Assembly: GCA_910584375.1 (NCBI GenBank) | Contig: CAJUAH010000006.1 | Location: 75,633-101,107 of the forward strand | DNA from: an uncultured Acetatifactor sp. | GTDB taxonomy: Bacteria; Bacillota; Clostridia; Lachnospirales; Lachnospiraceae | Reading direction: 5' to 3' | DNA length: 25,475 nucleotides | Part shown: piece after piece, positions 1 to 6,679 of the stretch | How the letters are laid out: each line of letters starts with the position of its first letter | Numbering within the stretch: position 1 is the stretch's first letter | The notes under the pieces: generated by a model | Databases searched by the model: none | What the model was told of the DNA's origin: nothing | Seen by the model: the letters and a program-made list of their open reading frames with translations, nothing else | Program-made: the position numbers and the translations under genes

Positions 1-140
1 GGTATAATGAGTAAAATGCAAAGCATTTAACTCTACTGAACAGAATGTGCGCTAAAGCGCACGAAATCGAGGTATAATGAGTAAAATGCAAAGCATTTAA
101 TTCTATTGATCGAAATATACGCTAAAGCGCATGAAATCAG
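1..140. repeat. Two tandem 70-bp repeats with paired hairpins
   Basis: Copy 1 is 1-70 and copy 2 is 71-140. The first 40 bases are identical except for the last few, and the second half diverges slightly. Each unit holds a TATAAT (3-8 and 73-78) and a perfect small inverted repeat AAATGC-AAA-GCATTT. It also holds a second inverted repeat around the loop TAAA, with arms GTGCGC/GCGCAC in copy 1. In copy 2 the second stem has one change, which would still pair as G-U if the minus strand were transcribed. The array ends about 30 bases before the SRAP gene and may extend beyond the window edge. Its function is unknown; it could be an intergenic repeat family or a promoter-associated duplication. 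Confidence 0.85.
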
Positions 141-171
141 GGTAAAACGCCCTGCTGGCAGGAGAGATTTT

Positions 172-750
172 ATGTGTGGGAGATATTATATTGACAGCGA
201 TGTGGAGAAAGAGATATTCCGCATTGTACAGGAAATAGATGAAAATATGAAGATGGGGAGAGCAGGGGACATATACCCGTCTCAGGAGGCCCCCGTTCTC
301 TATGGAAAAGGAGAGCGGCTGCGCGGCGGCGGGATGAGGTGGGGCTTTCAGGGAAGGGACAACAGGCTCCTGATCAACGCAAGGGCGGAGACGGTCATGG
401 AGAGGCCCACGTTCTCCGACAGTGTCAGGCAGCGGCGCTGCGTCATTCCGGCAAAACATTTTTACGAGTGGAACCGGGAAAAGCAGAAAGTGACTTTTGG
501 TTCCGGGCAAAAGAGGACGCTGTTTATGGCGGGCTTTTACAGGGAGCAGGAGGATGGCCCGCATTTTATCATATTGACGACGGCGGCAAATGACTCCGTG
601 CGCCCGGTGCATGAGCGTATGCCTCTGATTCTCGGAAAAGAGGAAATACGTTCATGGATATGGGAAGATTCCCGGCTCTGCGGTTTCCTGAACAAATCTT
701 CGCCTCTGCTGGAGCGCTGGCAGGACTATGAACAGATCCGCATGTTCTGA
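172..750 (+). CDS. SRAP (YedK/HMCES-type) abasic-site protein
   Basis: This 192-aa protein belongs to the SOS response-associated peptidase family. Its members crosslink covalently to abasic sites in single-stranded DNA through the N-terminal cysteine. The start at 172 is chosen because the family requires Cys2 after Met removal (the product begins MCGRYY) and an AGGAGAG ribosome site lies just upstream. An earlier in-frame start at 106 would bury the cysteine and lies inside the tandem repeat. Expected active-site residues are visible: Cys2, Asn69 in NARAET, Glu99 in FYEW and His147 in HERMP. The length is normal for the bacterial family. It is followed after 76 bp by a translesion polymerase, which fits a DNA-damage role. 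No clear LexA box is seen in its upstream region. Confidence 0.93.
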   Translation: MCGRYYIDSDVEKEIFRIVQEIDENMKMGRAGDIYPSQEAPVLYGKGERLRGGGMRWGFQGRDNRLLINARAETVMERPTFSDSVRQRRCVIPAKHFYEWNREKQKVTFGSGQKRTLFMAGFYREQEDGPHFIILTTAANDSVRPVHERMPLILGKEEIRSWIWEDSRLCGFLNKSSPLLERWQDYEQIRMF

Positions 751-826
751 CCGGACAGGAGCCCTGACTGAAATGATTGCGGGACGAATACAGGAAAAGG
801 GATTAAATCAGGAAGGAGGGCCGCCT

Positions 827-2356
827 GTGAGTGAAAAAGCGAGAACCTACATCGCCATCGACTTAAAATCATTTTATGCCTCCGTGGAATGTGTGGAACG
901 GCAGTTGGATCCTCTTTGTGTCCATCTGGTGGTGGCGGATGCGGAGAGGACGGAAAAGACCATATGCCTGGCGGTCTCGCCGTCCCTGAAAGCATATGGC
1001 ATTCCCGGCAGAGCCAGACTGTTTGAGGTGGTGCAGAGAGTGCGGGAGGTCAACAGGGAGAGACTGCGGAGCGCGCCGGGGGGACAGTTTAAGGGCTCCT
1101 CCTGCCATGCCCGGGAACTTAAGGAGCACCCGGAACTGGAGCTGGCCTATATCATAGCGCCGCCCCGAATGGCTTTCTATATGGAATACAGCACTGTGAT
1201 TTACAATATATATCTGAAATATGTGGCCCCGGAGGACATGCATGTCTATTCCATTGATGAGGTATTTATGGATGTGACCCAATATCTGCGTACCTACCGC
1301 ATGACGGCAAGAGAACTGGCGGCGGCCATCATAGGGGACGTGCTGGCGGCCACGGGGATCACGGCCACCGCCGGGATCGGCACGAACCTGTACCTGTGCA
1401 AGGTGGCTATGGATATTGTGGCCAAGCACACGGCGCCGGATGAGAACGGGGCGCGGATCGGAGAACTGGACGAAATGAGTTACCGGCGGCTTTTGTGGGA
1501 CCACAGGCCCCTTACGGATTTCTGGCGGGTGGGCGGCGGCTATAAAAAGCGCCTGGAGGAGGTGGGCCTGTTCACCATGGGGGATATCGCCCGCTGCTCC
1601 CTGGGGGGAGACAGGGACTTCCACAATGAGGAACTGTTGTACAACCTGTTCGGGGTCAACGCGGAACTTTTGATAGACCATGCGTGGGGATGGGAGCCTG
1701 TGACCATGGAGATGGTCAAAAATTACAGGCCGGAGACCAACAGTTTATGCTCCGGGCAGGTTTTGCAGCGGCCCTATGACTTTGAAGAGGGAAAACTGAT
1801 CGTCCGGGAGATGACGGATCTGCTGGTGCTGGATATGGTGGAAAAAAATCTGGTGACAGACCAGATGGTGCTTACCGTAGGATATGATATCGAAAACCTG
1901 ACGGATCCGGAGACGAGAAGGAAATATAATGGAGAAGTAACCATGGACCGCTACGGAAGGAGAGTGCCCAAACACGCCCATGGAACGGCAAACCTGGGAG
2001 TGAAGACTTCATCTACCCGCAGGATCGTGGAGGCAGTTATGGAGCTTTATGACAGGATCGTGGATCCCGCCCTGTCCGTGCGCAGGGTGACGGTGGCGGC
2101 TAACCGTCTGACGGACGAATCGCAGGCCGAGACGGGACAAGCGTTCGAGCAGCTTGATCTGTTTACAGACTATGCGGCGCTGGAAAAGGAGAAGGAGGCG
2201 GAGGATGCCAGGCTTGCCAAGGAAAGAAAACTGCAGGAGGCCATGATTGCGGTAAAAAAGAAATACGGGAAAAACGCCATACTGATGGGAACGAATCTGC
2301 AGGAGGGGGCCATGACCGTGGAGCGCAACCGCCAGATCGGAGGACACAAGGCATGA
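827..2356 (+). CDS. Y-family translesion DNA polymerase (UvrX/UmuC-like)
   Basis: This 509-aa protein is an error-prone lesion-bypass polymerase. The palm begins with IDLKSFYASVE (metal-binding Asp12). The catalytic motif SIDE is at residues 142-145, followed by the GIGTNLYLCKVA segment and a helix-hairpin-helix stretch (WRVGGGYKKRLEEVG). A little-finger region leads to QLDLF at residues 442-446, a textbook beta-sliding-clamp binding motif. The charged C-terminal tail ending IGGHKA is typical of Firmicutes UvrX/YqjW-type enzymes. The GTG at 827 is preferred because AAGGAGG sits 7 bp upstream; starts at 728 or 773 would add sequence unlike the family. Its stop overlaps the ATG of the YolD-like gene (ATGA), implying translational coupling. 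Confidence 0.94.
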   Translation: MSEKARTYIAIDLKSFYASVECVERQLDPLCVHLVVADAERTEKTICLAVSPSLKAYGIPGRARLFEVVQRVREVNRERLRSAPGGQFKGSSCHARELKEHPELELAYIIAPPRMAFYMEYSTVIYNIYLKYVAPEDMHVYSIDEVFMDVTQYLRTYRMTARELAAAIIGDVLAATGITATAGIGTNLYLCKVAMDIVAKHTAPDENGARIGELDEMSYRRLLWDHRPLTDFWRVGGGYKKRLEEVGLFTMGDIARCSLGGDRDFHNEELLYNLFGVNAELLIDHAWGWEPVTMEMVKNYRPETNSLCSGQVLQRPYDFEEGKLIVREMTDLLVLDMVEKNLVTDQMVLTVGYDIENLTDPETRRKYNGEVTMDRYGRRVPKHAHGTANLGVKTSSTRRIVEAVMELYDRIVDPALSVRRVTVAANRLTDESQAETGQAFEQLDLFTDYAALEKEKEAEDARLAKERKLQEAMIAVKKKYGKNAILMGTNLQEGAMTVERNRQIGGHKA

Positions 2357-2802
2357 AGAAGGAAGAATCGGGCAGCTACGAGGATATCATTCGTCTGCCC
2401 CACCATGTATCCGCAAGGCATGCGCAGATGCCCCTTGCGGACAGGGCGGCGCAGTTTTCTCCCTTTGCCGCCCTCACCGGACATGACCAGGCAATCCGGG
2501 AGACGGCAAGACTGACGGATTCCTTTGCGGAGCTGGACGAGCAGCAGAGGGAAAAATTGGACAGGCAGCTGCAAATACTCAGGGAGCAGACAGGTAAAAT
2601 CCCCCATGGGCAGCCCGAGGTCAGGATTACCTATTTCAAACCGGATGCCATGAAGGAGGGCGGGGCCTATGTGACGGTGACTGGAAGGGTAAGTAAGGTG
2701 GACGGGTACAGGCGGCAGATCCTGTTTACAGACGGGACGGCCCTCCCCATGGAGGCGCTCTTTTCCATGGAGGGAGAGCCGTTCAAAGAGTTGGACGGTT
2801 AG
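2353..2802 (+). CDS. YolD-like protein, polymerase partner
   Basis: This 149-aa protein contains the YolD-like pattern: a DRAAQFSPFAALTGHD segment near residues 33-48, a helical stretch (about 50-80), then ITYFKPD and a small beta-rich domain (VTGRVSKVDGYRRQI) ending in a conserved-looking LPMEALFSME. YolD-like proteins in Firmicutes are commonly encoded next to UvrX-type polymerases and have been proposed to replace UmuD; that role is inferred here. Its ATG overlaps the polymerase stop, so the two are probably made together. Its stop codon TAG (2800-2802) shares bases with the TAA stop of the convergent minus-strand gene. Confidence 0.85.
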   Translation: MKKEESGSYEDIIRLPHHVSARHAQMPLADRAAQFSPFAALTGHDQAIRETARLTDSFAELDEQQREKLDRQLQILREQTGKIPHGQPEVRITYFKPDAMKEGGAYVTVTGRVSKVDGYRRQILFTDGTALPMEALFSMEGEPFKELDG

Positions 2803-3071
2803 AATTTCAGGCCGGACAGCCGCCATTCGTGGGAAAAGTAACTATACCGAAGGCGGAAAGTCTTTCCGGAGCCGTATATCTGGGCGGAGCAGGAAAAGGC
2901 CGCGCCTATGCGATTTCTGTCCTGATCGTCCCACAGCACTTTATCTATTGTGACCGTGACGATCTCCCCGTTTTTGTCACGGAACCGGAATCGCATCGGG
3001 GTGATCTTTCCGTCCGTGTCCGTGCAGGAGATCATCTGTACCGGAATGTCCACACACAGTATGCTTTCCAT
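2799..3071 (-). CDS. 90-aa protein of unknown function behind a LexA box
   Basis: A real gene is supported by an AAGGAGG ribosome site 6 bp before the ATG, a plausible -10 element and a LexA-type operator upstream. The protein is not recognised. It is soluble in appearance, with no signal peptide or membrane segment, and its second half (residues about 45-90) is rich in Trp, Tyr, Phe and Arg, e.g. LWDDQDRNR and RLRYSYFSHEWRL. The composition suggests a small beta-rich domain. It is convergent with the polymerase/YolD pair and their stop codons overlap. The operator and neighbours suggest it is induced by DNA damage. The function is open. Confidence 0.8.
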   Translation of the reverse strand: MESILCVDIPVQMISCTDTDGKITPMRFRFRDKNGEIVTVTIDKVLWDDQDRNRIGAAFSCSAQIYGSGKTFRLRYSYFSHEWRLSGLKF

Positions 3072-3105
3072 GGAAATCCTCCTTGCAAATCACTAAAACT
3101 ATTTT

Positions 3106-3111
3106 ATCATA
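3106..3111 (-). promoter_or_regulatory. -10 element of the 90-aa gene
   Basis: On the minus strand this reads TATGAT, directly beside the LexA box and about 35 bp before the start codon. The -35 position, 17 bp further upstream, is a poor match, as is common in repressor-controlled promoters. Confidence 0.45.
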
Positions 3112-3112
3112 T

Positions 3113-3126
3113 CGAACATATGTTTA
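3113..3126. promoter_or_regulatory. LexA (DinR-type) operator
   Basis: The sequence CGAACATATGTTTA matches the Bacillus/Clostridium LexA consensus CGAAC-N4-GTTYC at all core positions (GAAC, four-base spacer, GTTT); only the last base deviates. It lies immediately upstream of the -10 element of the minus-strand 90-aa gene, where bound repressor would block RNA polymerase. It is also about 80 bp upstream of the leuB promoter, too far to be an obvious operator for that gene. Confidence 0.75.
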
Positions 3127-3167
3127 TTCTGGAAAAAATTGGATTGCAGGGATTCGGCGCTTTGCTC

Positions 3168-3184
3168 CATAACCCAATGTTATG
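3168..3184. promoter_or_regulatory. Inverted repeat upstream of leuB promoter
   Basis: CATAAC-N5-GTTATG is a perfect 6-bp inverted repeat ending 21 bp before the -35 hexamer of the leuB promoter. Its position suits an activator site, for example of LysR type, but no regulator is identified. Confidence 0.35.
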
Positions 3185-3205
3185 AAAAATATAAACAATA
3201 TGTAT

Positions 3206-3234
3206 TTGAAGAATAGCCGGGTCTGTGCTATACT
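3206..3234 (+). promoter_or_regulatory. Sigma-A promoter of the leu/ilv operon
   Basis: TTGAAG (3206-3211), a spacer of exactly 17 bp, and TATACT (3229-3234). Transcription would begin near 3241, giving a leader of about 125 nt before leuB. Confidence 0.75.
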
Positions 3235-3264
3235 GGATAAAATAATCCCATTTCCCACCCATAT

Positions 3265-3295
3265 GCGCCGCGGATTCCGACAAAAGCCGCGGTGC
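3265..3295 (+). promoter_or_regulatory. Leader hairpin before leuB
   Basis: The arms GCGCCGCGG (3265-3273) and CCGCGGTGC (3287-3295) pair with one mismatch around a 13-nt loop, early in the leu/ilv leader. No U-run follows, so this is not a simple terminator. The leader lacks the T-box consensus and is too short for a standard T-box. It may have a regulatory or RNA-stability role. Confidence 0.35.
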
Positions 3296-3365
3296 GGTTC
3301 ACAGGGAATGGAAAGTGTCGGACGCGGGCGGAAAAAACGGTTCCGAACGCGTGAAGGAGGAGAGC

Positions 3366-4469
3366 ATGGAACTGAAGATTACCTGTATTCCCGGCGACGG
3401 CATCGGGCCGGAGATCGTGGCGGAGGCGAAAAAGGTATTGGAAAAGGTGGCTGAAAAGTACGGCCACATGATGACATTTACGGATATTTTGATGGGCGGG
3501 GCGTCCATTGACGCGCATGGCGTGCCTCTGACGGAGGAGGCCGTGGCGGCGGCCAGGGCGGCGGACGCCGTGCTGATGGGGTCCATCGGCGGCAATACCA
3601 CCACTTCCCCCTGGTACAAGCTGCCGCCCAATCTGCGCCCGGAGGCGGGGCTTTTAAAGATTCGCAAGGAGCTGAACCTGTTCGCCAATCTGCGCCCGGC
3701 GGTACTCTATGACGAGCTGGCGGCGGCTTGTCCTCTGAAGGAGGAGATCAGCAAGGCGGGTTTTGACATGATGATCATGCGGGAACTCACCGGGGGCCTG
3801 TATTTCGGCGAGCGCAGAACCGTGGAGGAAAACGGCGTGCGCAGGGCTGTCGATACTTTGACTTATGATGAGAACGAGATCCGGCGGATCGCCATCAAAG
3901 GTTTCGATATCGCCATGAAACGCCGCAGGAAAGTGACCAGCGTGGACAAGGCCAATGTGCTGGATTCCTCCAGGCTGTGGAGAGCGGTGGTGGAGGAAGT
4001 GGCCAGAGATTACCCGGAGGTGACGCTGGAGCATATGCTGGTGGACAACTGTGCCATGCAGCTGGTAAAGGATCCCGCTCAGTTTGATGTGATCCTGACG
4101 GAGAACATGTTTGGCGATATCCTGTCCGACGAGGCCAGTATGGTGACGGGTTCCATAGGAATGTTAGCCAGCGCCAGCTTAAACGATACGAAGTTCGGCC
4201 TGTACGAGCCCAGCGGCGGCTCCGCCCCGGACATCGCGGGCAAGGGTATCGCCAATCCCATCGCCACGATATTAAGCGCCGCCATGATGCTGCGGTATTC
4301 CTTTGATCTGGACCGGGAGGCTGACGCGGTGGAGGCGGCGGTGAAACAGGTGCTGGCAGAGGGGTACAGAACCATCGACATCATGCCCCAGAAGGGGGAG
4401 GAGCCTGCGGGGAATATCACCCAGGTGGGTACTGTGCGGATGGGCGACCTGATCGCGGAGCGTGTGTAG
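3366..4469 (+). CDS. leuB: 3-isopropylmalate dehydrogenase
   Basis: This 367-aa enzyme oxidises and decarboxylates 3-isopropylmalate with NAD in leucine synthesis. Family motifs run in order: PGDGIGPEI at the N terminus, GSIGG, the substrate loop ELNLFANLRP, RELTGGLYFGERR, the catalytic-lysine region DKANVLDSSRLWR, and the metal-binding stretch VDNCAMQLV...GDILSDEAS. The NAD-site segment GSAPDIAGKGIANP is typical of the NAD-specific leucine enzyme rather than isocitrate dehydrogenase. The ATG at 3366 follows AAGGAGG at a good distance; the 17 extra residues of the longer frame are not family-like. It is first in the operon with the C39-like gene, ilvD and ilvB. leuA and leuCD are not in the window. 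Confidence 0.96.
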   Translation: MELKITCIPGDGIGPEIVAEAKKVLEKVAEKYGHMMTFTDILMGGASIDAHGVPLTEEAVAAARAADAVLMGSIGGNTTTSPWYKLPPNLRPEAGLLKIRKELNLFANLRPAVLYDELAAACPLKEEISKAGFDMMIMRELTGGLYFGERRTVEENGVRRAVDTLTYDENEIRRIAIKGFDIAMKRRRKVTSVDKANVLDSSRLWRAVVEEVARDYPEVTLEHMLVDNCAMQLVKDPAQFDVILTENMFGDILSDEASMVTGSIGMLASASLNDTKFGLYEPSGGSAPDIAGKGIANPIATILSAAMMLRYSFDLDREADAVEAAVKQVLAEGYRTIDIMPQKGEEPAGNITQVGTVRMGDLIAERV

Positions 4470-4572
4470 AACCGCGGCCTGTGGACGAATATTGGGCGGA
4501 CGACGGCGAGGCTCCCGGCTGGCGGAAACAAATGGGAATCGGAAAGCCTGTCCCGGAGAGGATGGATGTACA

Positions 4573-4935
4573 GTGAAAAAGATCAGTTATATCAAGCAAC
4601 CGACGGAGTATCTGTGCGGACAGGCCTGTGTCGCCATGCTTGCGGGCGTGACGGTGGAAGAAGTGGTCTCTGTCATGAAAAACGATAAGGGCACGGGGAA
4701 AAAGGATATCGAGAGGGCTCTGGACTACTATGGGATAAGGCAGGCAAAGACGATGACGAAAGCGGATAACACTACCGTTTTGCCCAGGGTATGTATCCTC
4801 AAGGTTCTCCTGCCCGGGTACAGTCATTGGATCTTATACTGCGACGGGACATATTATGACCCGGAGTTCGGGGCGACGCAGGAGCTGTATCAAAAGGCAA
4901 GAATACAATCATATTTAGAGATTTTTGTAGAATGA
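4573..4935 (+). CDS. Stand-alone C39-like cysteine peptidase domain
   Basis: This 120-aa protein is essentially one papain-fold C39-like domain. Visible catalytic features are the oxyanion Gln9 and Cys15 in QPTEYLCGQACVAML, His85 in SHWILYCDG and Asp96 in YYDPEFG. C39 domains usually sit on ABC exporters and cut double-glycine leaders; this one has no transporter, membrane segment or signal peptide, so it is probably cytoplasmic and its substrate is unknown. The start is a GTG with GGAGAG about 12 bp upstream, a weak arrangement implying low expression. Its TGA stop overlaps an ATG at 4932, and the next gene, ilvD, starts 38 bp later. A position between leuB and ilvD is unexpected. Confidence 0.8.
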   Translation: MKKISYIKQPTEYLCGQACVAMLAGVTVEEVVSVMKNDKGTGKKDIERALDYYGIRQAKTMTKADNTTVLPRVCILKVLLPGYSHWILYCDGTYYDPEFGATQELYQKARIQSYLEIFVE

Positions 4936-4973
4936 TTTTCCCCAAGGGGGATCGCAAAGAGGAGGAACAGATT

Positions 4974-6638
4974 ATGATGACAAGCGACAACGCGAGGGCC
5001 GGCATGCAGCAGGCCCCGGCCAGAAGTCTTTTTAACGCTCTGGGATTTACCCAGGAAGAAATGAAAAAGCCCATGGTGGGTATCGTCAGTTCTTACAACG
5101 AGATCGTCCCCGGCCATATGAATATCGACAAGATCGTGGACGCCGTTAAGCTGGGCGTGGCGGAGGCGGGCGGCGTGCCCGTGGTGTTCCCCGCCATCGC
5201 CGTCTGCGACGGGATCGCCATGGGACATGTGGGCATGAAATATTCTCTGGTGACCCGGGATCTGATCGCGGACTCCACCGAGTGCATGGCCATCGCCCAT
5301 CAGTTTGACGCGCTGGTGATGGTGCCCAACTGCGACAAGAATGTGCCGGGCCTTTTGATGGCGGCGGCAAGATTGAATCTGCCTACAGTGTTCGTATCCG
5401 GCGGCCCCATGCTGGCCGGGCATGTGAAAGGGCAGAAGAGAAGTCTGTCCTCGATGTTTGAGGCGGTGGGTTCCTATGCGGCAGGCACCATGACCGAGGA
5501 GGACGTGTGCGAGTTTGAAAATAAGGTATGTCCCACCTGCGGTTCCTGCTCCGGCATGTATACCGCCAATTCCATGAACTGTCTGACCGAGGCCCTGGGC
5601 ATGGGGCTTGCGGGCAACGGCACGATCCCGGCGGTGTATTCCGAGCGCATCAAGCTGGCGAAACATGCGGGTATGGCGGTGATGGAACTGCTGCGGCAGA
5701 ACATTCGGGCCAGAGACATTATGACCAAAGACGCGATCATGAACGCCCTGACCGTGGATATGGCGCTGGGATGTTCCACCAATTCCATGCTGCATCTGCC
5801 TGCCATCGCCCATGAGATCGGCTTTGACTTTGACATAAGCTTTGCCAATCCCATCAGTGAGAAGACGCCCAATCTGTGCCATCTGGCCCCGGCGGGCCCC
5901 ACTTATATGGAAGATCTGAACGAGGCGGGGGGCGTGTATGCGGTGATGAAGGAACTGGCGGATATCGGTCTGCTGAACACGGGCTGTATGACCGTCACCG
6001 GCAGGACGATAGGGGAGAACATTGCGAACGCGGTGAACCGCAATCCCGAGGTCATCCGCCCGGTGGAGAATCCCTACAGCAAGACCGGCGGCCTGGCTGT
6101 GTTAAAGGGCAATCTGGCTCCGGACGGCTCCGTGGTAAAGCGCTCCGCCGTGGTGGAGGAGATGATGGTACACGAAGGCCCGGCCAGGGTATTCGACTGT
6201 GAGGAGGACGCCATCGCGGCCATCAAGGGCGGTAAGATCGTGGCCGGGGATGTGGTGGTGATTCGCTACGAGGGCCCCAAGGGCGGCCCCGGCATGCGGG
6301 AGATGCTCAATCCCACTTCCGCCATCGCGGGCATGGGGCTGGGTTCCAGCGTGGCGCTGATCACCGACGGCAGATTTTCCGGCGCGTCCAGAGGGGCGTC
6401 CATCGGTCATGTGTCCCCGGAGGCGGCGGTGGGAGGCCCCATCGCTCTGGTGGAGGAGGGAGATATCATCAGCATCGATATTCCCGGCCTGAAACTGGAT
6501 ATCAGGGTATCCGATGAAGAGATGGCCGCCAGAAAAGCCAAATGGCAGCCCGGGGCCCCCAAGGTGACCACTGGCTATCTGTCCCGGTACGAGAAGATGG
6601 TGACCAGCGGCAACAGGGGCGCTATACTGGAGATCTGA
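4974..6638 (+). CDS. ilvD: Dihydroxy-acid dehydratase
   Basis: This 554-aa enzyme dehydrates 2,3-dihydroxy-acids to 2-oxo-acids in valine, isoleucine and leucine synthesis. Iron-sulfur ligands are visible as Cys120 in PNCDKNVPG and the cluster CPTCGSC at 186-192. The segment SSYNEIVPGHMN lacks the extra cysteine found in oxygen-stable [2Fe-2S] homologues. It matches the E. coli layout, so an oxygen-sensitive [4Fe-4S] enzyme is inferred. The C-terminal half carries GGPGMREMLNPTSAIAGMG and DGRFSGASRGASIGHVSPEA, both family signatures. The ATG at 4974 follows AGGAGG by 8 bp; the length is normal. An upstream ATG at 4932 overlapping the peptidase stop could add 14 residues but lacks a good ribosome site. 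Confidence 0.96.
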   Translation: MMTSDNARAGMQQAPARSLFNALGFTQEEMKKPMVGIVSSYNEIVPGHMNIDKIVDAVKLGVAEAGGVPVVFPAIAVCDGIAMGHVGMKYSLVTRDLIADSTECMAIAHQFDALVMVPNCDKNVPGLLMAAARLNLPTVFVSGGPMLAGHVKGQKRSLSSMFEAVGSYAAGTMTEEDVCEFENKVCPTCGSCSGMYTANSMNCLTEALGMGLAGNGTIPAVYSERIKLAKHAGMAVMELLRQNIRARDIMTKDAIMNALTVDMALGCSTNSMLHLPAIAHEIGFDFDISFANPISEKTPNLCHLAPAGPTYMEDLNEAGGVYAVMKELADIGLLNTGCMTVTGRTIGENIANAVNRNPEVIRPVENPYSKTGGLAVLKGNLAPDGSVVKRSAVVEEMMVHEGPARVFDCEEDAIAAIKGGKIVAGDVVVIRYEGPKGGPGMREMLNPTSAIAGMGLGSSVALITDGRFSGASRGASIGHVSPEAAVGGPIALVEEGDIISIDIPGLKLDIRVSDEEMAARKAKWQPGAPKVTTGYLSRYEKMVTSGNRGAILEI

Positions 6639-6679
6639 CAGGAGATAATCGGAAAGACTATAATTGTGGAGGAACATAC

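Noticed and set aside
730..747. GAACA-N8-TGTTC inverted repeat as a LexA box for the polymerase gene
   Set aside because: The Firmicutes operator needs a four-base spacer between GAAC and GTTC, and this sits in the coding end of the SRAP gene.
3122..3142. CodY-box-like TTATTCTGGAAAAAA upstream of leuB
   Set aside because: Only about 9 of 15 positions match the AATTTTCWGAAAATT consensus, too weak to call.
3241..3365. T-box riboswitch in the leu/ilv leader
   Set aside because: No AGGGTGGNACCGCG-type sequence or terminator, and the leader is too short.
4932..4973. Earlier IlvD start overlapping the peptidase stop (ATGA)
   Set aside because: The AGGAGG at 4960-4965 and family length favour 4974.
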